From Anaerolineae bacterium (GTDB taxonomy: Bacteria; Chloroflexota; Anaerolineae; B4-G1; SLSP01): 18,393 bases of DNA. The notes under the pieces are model-generated. The model was not told the origin of the DNA. It saw only the letters and a program-made list of their open reading frames with translations, and did no database searches. Position 1 is the first letter of the stretch, and every line of letters starts with the position of its first letter. Location: assembly GCA_016934645.1 (NCBI GenBank), contig JAFGSL010000680.1:1-18393 (forward strand), given 5' to 3'. The translations under genes were made by a program, and so were the position numbers. Of this stretch, positions 14,189 to 18,393 are shown piece by piece.

Positions 14189-15457
14189 CTATAGCGCTTC
14201 GCTCAGCACGCGGGCTTGCGCAGGCCATGTGCCGACGCGGTTTCCCACCAGGCCACCCTCAGCCAACACGGCTTTCAGTTGTTCGACGGTAAGCGCAGCC
14301 ACTTGTCTGAAACTGCAAATCCCCACCACGATAAGCAGCGCCGCGCTCTTGGGACCGATACCCTTGATGCGTTGCAAGTCGTCCGGTTGCGCCGAACGCA
14401 GTTCCTCCGGCGCTTCCGCCTCCTTTGCGGTAATCCCAAAGGACAGCGCCGCCGGGTCCGGGCTAGGCACGTCCGCGCCAAACGACAGGCACAGATACCA
14501 CGCGGCCACATGGCCGATCTGTCCGGTCAACGTGCGCACGCGCAGCCATTGACCATAGGTCCCTATCTTCGCCAGCGTCTCGGCCGGCGATTCAAGCGAT
14601 TCCAGCACCGTCCCGTGCAGGAGTTGTTGCAGGATAGCATAGCTGGTGTCAGGACCCTGCCGCAGTTTCAAAGGTTCATCCGGCGAATTGACCTGCAAGC
14701 GATGCGCTTCGCCGCCCGCCCCACCGGTCTGCCCAGGGGAAGATGCGCCGGGCAGGTTGACGTACCAGGCAGCCACGTGCCCTATCAGTCCATCGGGCGC
14801 GCGCACCCACAACCATTGATTGTACTGCCCTAGCTTGCGGCGCGTCGCATCTTCCGCCTCGAGCGAGCCTACGATAGTCCCATCAGGCAGCCGCGCCAGC
14901 ACATCACCTAGCACCGGTGCATTGCGCAGGTTCAGCCCATCCTCAGAGAACACTTGCACGTTGAGCGTAGTCTGCGCGGGGGGTATGGGTTGTTGCGTTC
15001 CATCAGAAACCGCATCCAGGTAAGGGTGCGGATCGACCACATCTTTACGATAGTCGGTTTCGCCGTTGACAGTAGCATCCCGTTTTTTGAGCGTGAAGTG
15101 CAGATGCGGGCCGGTCGAACGTCCAGTGTGACCGCTTAAGGCAATCACATGTCCCGCTGGCACTCGCTGGTTTACCTCCACCATCACCTGTGAAAGATGG
15201 GCGTAAATCGTCTCGTACTGCCCGCCTTGATGCCGCATCCGCACGTAAATCCCATAGGGTGAGACATTGGGATCGGGGTTGTGGTTGATAAAGAATACCT
15301 CGCCATCGGCGACGGCGTAAATCGGCGTTCCCACCGGGATGCCCCAGTCAACGCCTTCGTGGCCCGGAAAATCAGGTTGGTACCACTCCGGGTGCTCTCT
15401 GAATTTCTGGGTGAGTGGCGCGTCGCGCCGCGTTGGATAATGCGACATAAAGCTCAT
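14189..15457 (-). CDS. M23 metallopeptidase with two SH3 modules and a helix-hairpin-helix tail
   Basis: 422-residue protein. Residues about 28-150 are a LytM/M23 zinc endopeptidase domain, with metal ligands His33 and Asp37 in GHEGVDWG, the His87 motif YAHLS, and GPHLHF with His118 and His120. This family cuts peptidoglycan cross-bridges. Two bacterial SH3 modules follow (about 163-232 and 253-322), each ending in GHVAAWY. The tail (about 358-420) reads LQRIKGIGPKSAALL, a helix-hairpin-helix of the kind usually tied to DNA or protein contacts, which is unexpected on a cell-wall enzyme. No signal peptide is seen. The ATG at 15457 has AGGAGG six bases ahead and overlaps the stop of a 27-codon ORF. 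The second SH3 module is strikingly similar to the last module of the WD40-TPR-SH3 protein upstream. Confidence 0.88.
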   Translation of the reverse strand: MSFMSHYPTRRDAPLTQKFREHPEWYQPDFPGHEGVDWGIPVGTPIYAVADGEVFFINHNPDPNVSPYGIYVRMRHQGGQYETIYAHLSQVMVEVNQRVPAGHVIALSGHTGRSTGPHLHFTLKKRDATVNGETDYRKDVVDPHPYLDAVSDGTQQPIPPAQTTLNVQVFSEDGLNLRNAPVLGDVLARLPDGTIVGSLEAEDATRRKLGQYNQWLWVRAPDGLIGHVAAWYVNLPGASSPGQTGGAGGEAHRLQVNSPDEPLKLRQGPDTSYAILQQLLHGTVLESLESPAETLAKIGTYGQWLRVRTLTGQIGHVAAWYLCLSFGADVPSPDPAALSFGITAKEAEAPEELRSAQPDDLQRIKGIGPKSAALLIVVGICSFRQVAALTVEQLKAVLAEGGLVGNRVGTWPAQARVLSEAL

Positions 15458-15537
15458 TGGTTGCCTCCTGTTAGCTTCACCGCCCGCATCCGGTGAACAC
15501 TGGCTTTGACGGTGTCTTCTTTGTAGGTCGTTGCCAT
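15454..15537 (-). CDS. 27-residue ORF overlapping the M23 gene start
   Basis: A short ORF (MATTYKEDTVKASVHRMRAV and seven more residues) starts at an ATG preceded by AAGGAG with a 7-base spacer. Its TGA overlaps the M23 gene's ATG as ATGA, and the M23 ribosome site lies in its last codons. This layout suggests translational coupling or a leader peptide. The peptide is basic and unrecognised, with no hydrophobic stretch. Confidence 0.4.
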   Translation of the reverse strand: MATTYKEDTVKASVHRMRAVKLTGGNQ

Positions 15538-15861
15538 ATCTGTACTCCTTAACTAAACGTTTGATATGGATTGGGTGTTTACACGACGCCGAGAAACGAT
15601 TCTACGCTTTGGCTTATAGTTGCACCTCCTGTGAAAAGAATCAATGTGTATCCAAATCGTCATAGATTTCGGCGGTGATTTGCCGACAATACTCCTGACA
15701 ACGAATTGTTAACGAATGAGATGCCTACTGTTGCAAGGTCTGACATCATTCGTGATACCGTGTCCGGTTGAGCCTCGTCCAAAATTCTCCGCCGAATCGC
15801 GCCCGTATCCCCGAAAAACCAAGTCTAATTCGTTGTCAGCGAACCTTCATCATCAAGCTAT
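15538..15861. other. Intergenic region without a convincing gene
   Basis: About 320 bases between the WD40-TPR-SH3 gene and the 27-codon ORF. No frame here has both a ribosome site and recognisable protein content. An AGGAGGTG on the minus strand (about 15626-15633) is not followed by a usable start except very short frames. A 13-base inverted repeat bounds 15695-15839. Promoter-like boxes are weak. Confidence 0.5.
15695..15839. repeat. 145-base segment bounded by a 13-base inverted repeat
   Basis: CTGACAACGAATT (15695-15707) is the exact reverse complement of AATTCGTTGTCAG (15827-15839). The 119 bases between carry no gene. The pairing does not extend beyond 13 bases in either direction. 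It could be a small non-autonomous element or a long-range RNA stem. Confidence 0.4.
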
Positions 15862-18306
15862 TCACTGCTCCAGCGGGCATAGGTACCAAGCTAACACATA
15901 ACCTTCCTGTCCGTCTGGTGTACGAACATGGAGCCACTGATCAAGCTGCCCTACTTTGGATCGGGTTTCAGTTGGCGACTCAAGTGATTCTAGTATCATC
16001 GCGTGGGCTAGATAACCGAGGAGAGGGTAATCACTACTTGGTCCCTGGCGCAATCTCAAAGGCTCATCCGGAGAAGCAACCTGCACGAGTTGTTTTGTAC
16101 CCTCCCATACCTCATCAAGTTTTTCAGGTGGCATTTCATCCAGCGTTTCATAAGGCGAGCGCAAATACCATGCAGCAACATAACCTTCCTCTCCATAGAA
16201 TGTGCGAACATAAAGCCATTGGCCAACCTGCCCTATTTTGCCTTGTGTTACCTCTGGTGTTTCCAATGATTTCAGACCTGTTCTATGAGGCAGTTGAGAT
16301 AGCTTTGGATAGTTGACTGCTGGTCCCTGACGTAAGGGCAGTTTGAACTCTGGAGAATCAACCAACACATCATAATACCCCAAAAAACCCAGTATTTCTT
16401 CTTTGTTGAGATGTTGTCCGGTTGACCACACCTTGATTAGGTCTTGCCATTTAGAGCACTGATTGTTTGTACTGGACACACATGCCGATTGTTCTTCCCA
16501 TTTTGCAACAACGAATTCAAAATCTTGAATTGCCCCGTCAAGATCGCCACTAAGCGCACGGGTGAGACCACGCGCATTATGATAATTGACCGCTGATGAA
16601 GAATGCAAGAAAGAATTGCTTACAAGTAATTCGATTGCATGATCACAGGCAGGTAATACAAGTTCCGCAAAGCCATATGAAGCTCCAGACCTGCAAGCCA
16701 TTTCGGCAACGGGGTACTGGTAATCATAAACATATATTTCACTTATTGCCTGTACGATACTTTCATAGGTTACGGTTGCAGACATTATATTTCCTTCCGT
16801 GACAAAGGTTTCAGCTTGCTCAATCTGGTGCTGAATAACAGAAGGATGGTAAGGTAAGTTGGAGCATGTTTTTCGATAGACTTCATCTCCCAAATAGTAT
16901 TGCCACTCTTCAAGGGTTATATTGCGGGGCAAGCGTTGACAAGCTTCAAGGATTAAGTCTTCTCGTTGTAATGTCCATATTCCTTCGCTCAAGCCATCTT
17001 CACTTCGATATATGATGTATTGATTATTTGGGCTAAATGCTACTTCCATATTTACATCCGAACCTTCTAATTCTATTCGCTCGATTTCCCGCCCTGTAAC
17101 AAGATCCCAAACTCGTATTTCTTTCTTACCTGCATGAATCCAGGATTGTGCAACATCCTCACTACTCCCTGTTACAAGCCATATACCATTGGAACTGAAA
17201 GCGAGTGTTTTTACAGGCCAGCGATGCGGTAATCGAAGCAACTCTTTCAAAGTTTCTGCTTCTCTCAAATACACATTGCGGTTATCTATCTGAGCCAACC
17301 ATTTCCCATCAGGACTAAACACCTGATCCGTTTCTACTGTTTCCCATATATCATCAGGCACATCACTGTCATCAATGTCTAGCCATTGTCCATCATGATA
17401 TGAGAGTTCTGCGTTTGTAAGAGCAGTTTCTCTTTGCTTTAAGCCAATGTCCCAAATCTGCACGACATTTCCCTCTATTGTAGCCATCCAACGTCCATCA
17501 CCGCTATAATCAGCCCACGCGCGCTCCAATAACTGTCCTTTTTCTTTCCAGGTTTCAACTTCTATTACGGAAACCCGGTTATAACAATTCTCACCCTCAA
17601 GGCATCTACCGCTAATTATCAATTTGTTGCCTTCCGGAGTAAGTGTCATATCCTCCACATGAATCTCAAGCGGTGTATTCATTATGGTTTCCCAAGTCTT
17701 CATGTCCCACACAGATAAAGTAGCATTACTGCCGCTTTCAACAATCCATTGTTCATAAGTTGCTAACCAGCGATTGTCAGAACTAAATTCAAAGGATAGC
17801 CCCTTTAATATTTGCGGTTCTGTCCACACACCAACTTTCCACACTGTGGCGTCAGCCCAATAATTCGCCCATACTACCCACTGGCTGTCGGGACTAAAAG
17901 CAGCATCATAAACGCTCTCGGAGCTATTTAATTTCGGCTCCCCTGTTACTATTTCCCATATAGTTACTTGACCTTCGAGTTCACTCTGTTTGGTTGCTAA
18001 CATTACCCATTGTCCATCAGGGCTGAAACTCAATAACGGCACATAATAGACACCTTCTGTTTGCTGAGTTAATGTTTGGAATGGTTGTTGCCACGGCATT
18101 TGCAATAGCCATACCTGGACTGTCGCCACAGAATCACCCAGGGTCGCTACGGCTAACCATCGCCCATCAGGGCTGAATTTCATCACTTCATTAGGAATCC
18201 TAACAACTTCCTCCCATGTATCTGTAGCTATGTGCCATATTTGCACATTGTTTTCTTCCTGAATGGCTAACCACTGCCCATCGGGACTAAAAGTCAATTC
18301 AGTGAC
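15862..18306 (-). CDS. WD40-TPR-SH3 protein, 5' end missing
   Basis: About 814 codons, lacking a normal N-terminus. The first sense codons after an in-frame TAG (18307-18309) read VTEL then TFSPDGQWLA, the middle of a WD40 blade. TTG at 18297 is the first possible start, but has no ribosome site and would begin inside a blade. About ten diverged WD40 blades can be seen (FSPDG-like strands and IWxI or VWD ends) to about residue 460. A cap with ACQRLPRN and EVYRKTC and TPR-like helices follow. Two SH3 modules finish the protein, ending GYVAAWYL and GYVLAWYL. The cap and TPR region match those of the 1560-residue nSTAND protein, so the complete form probably also began with an NTPase domain (inference). 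The gene is visibly richer in A+T than its neighbours. It may be a pseudogene cut by an insertion at the window edge. Confidence 0.8.
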   Translation of the reverse strand, partial: VTELTFSPDGQWLAIQEENNVQIWHIATDTWEEVVRIPNEVMKFSPDGRWLAVATLGDSVATVQVWLLQMPWQQPFQTLTQQTEGVYYVPLLSFSPDGQWVMLATKQSELEGQVTIWEIVTGEPKLNSSESVYDAAFSPDSQWVVWANYWADATVWKVGVWTEPQILKGLSFEFSSDNRWLATYEQWIVESGSNATLSVWDMKTWETIMNTPLEIHVEDMTLTPEGNKLIISGRCLEGENCYNRVSVIEVETWKEKGQLLERAWADYSGDGRWMATIEGNVVQIWDIGLKQRETALTNAELSYHDGQWLDIDDSDVPDDIWETVETDQVFSPDGKWLAQIDNRNVYLREAETLKELLRLPHRWPVKTLAFSSNGIWLVTGSSEDVAQSWIHAGKKEIRVWDLVTGREIERIELEGSDVNMEVAFSPNNQYIIYRSEDGLSEGIWTLQREDLILEACQRLPRNITLEEWQYYLGDEVYRKTCSNLPYHPSVIQHQIEQAETFVTEGNIMSATVTYESIVQAISEIYVYDYQYPVAEMACRSGASYGFAELVLPACDHAIELLVSNSFLHSSSAVNYHNARGLTRALSGDLDGAIQDFEFVVAKWEEQSACVSSTNNQCSKWQDLIKVWSTGQHLNKEEILGFLGYYDVLVDSPEFKLPLRQGPAVNYPKLSQLPHRTGLKSLETPEVTQGKIGQVGQWLYVRTFYGEEGYVAAWYLRSPYETLDEMPPEKLDEVWEGTKQLVQVASPDEPLRLRQGPSSDYPLLGYLAHAMILESLESPTETRSKVGQLDQWLHVRTPDGQEGYVLAWYLCPLEQ

Positions 18307-18393
18307 CTAGCTACCTGACACTTTTTCAGAAATAGGGAAGCCAGCGGAAAACGAAGGCTTCTTGGTTGGTTAAATGACGGTCGATCATATCCA
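18307..18393. other. Window-edge sequence, possible end of an inserted element
   Basis: WD40 coding stops abruptly at 18306, and none of the three minus-strand frames beyond it resembles a WD40 blade. The sequence begins CTAGCTACCTGACAC, which could be the end of an insertion sequence. A minus-strand frame entering from outside ends at a TGA (18326-18328), and a plus-strand frame is open to the window edge; neither is recognised. The matching second end is not in the window. Confidence 0.25.

Noticed and set aside
15716..16316. Plus-strand open frames of 61 and 182 codons near the end of the WD40-TPR-SH3 gene
   Set aside because: The larger one mostly mirrors the SH3-coding region, neither has a convincing ribosome site, and no domain pattern is visible.
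18307..18310. CTAG as a 4-base target-site duplication of an IS701-type element
   Set aside because: The motif would fit, but it puts an in-frame TAG into the uninterrupted gene, and the other end is outside the window, so the assignment cannot be supported.
1..18393. tRNA or rRNA genes
   Set aside because: I saw no tRNA cloverleaf core (such as GGTTCGAATC) and no rRNA-like sequence on either strand by eye; a covariance-model search was not possible.

Overview
The window looks like a chromosomal segment of a Chloroflexota bacterium, probably of the Anaerolineae/Caldilineae type. This is inferred from the style of the proteins, not from a marker gene: a giant nSTAND-WD40-TPR protein, CHAT proteins, lipoproteins with Thr/Pro-rich linkers, and secreted-type hydrolases carrying bacterial SH3 modules. 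Almost everything is coded on the minus strand. Only one small membrane protein (3899-4108) is on the plus strand.

Layout from left to right. 1-200: intergenic, with strong inverted repeats. 201-1961: a lipoprotein glycoside hydrolase of clan GH-A. 1978-2671: a two-gene ribbon-helix-helix/PIN toxin-antitoxin pair with its own promoter. 2746-3786: ammonia-dependent asparagine synthetase (asnA). 3899-4108: a small two-helix membrane protein. 4188-4964: an orphan pstB. 5031-5078: a long perfect hairpin. 5100-11832: a two-gene operon, the most interesting part. Its first gene is a 1560-residue nSTAND ATPase with a transmembrane helix, a coiled coil, 14 nearly identical WD40 repeats and a TPR tail. 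The second is a CHAT caspase-like protease fused to a SIR2-like domain; its start codon lies one base after the first gene's stop. 11940-13994: a C39-like cysteine peptidase, SH3-like and glycoside hydrolase fusion. 14058-14152: a nested palindromic repeat. 14189-15457: an M23 peptidase-SH3-SH3-helix-hairpin-helix protein, preceded by a 27-codon ORF overlapping it by ATGA. 15862-18306: a WD40-TPR-SH3 protein that has lost its 5' end at the window edge.

How they may work together. The nSTAND-WD40 protein has the architecture of a signal-sensing NLR-like switch: a repeat sensor, an ATPase and an effector partner. The coupled CHAT-SIR2 protein carries two domains used as suicide effectors elsewhere, a protease and an NAD-binding/NADase fold. 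I infer a candidate programmed-death or anti-phage module. The flanking M23, C39 and SH3 proteins and the truncated WD40-TPR-SH3 gene share modules with each other, and the two WD40 proteins share a C-terminal cap, so the 5-18 kb half looks like a family of recombining multidomain proteins. The left part (asnA, pstB, toxin-antitoxin pair, lipoprotein) is ordinary by comparison.
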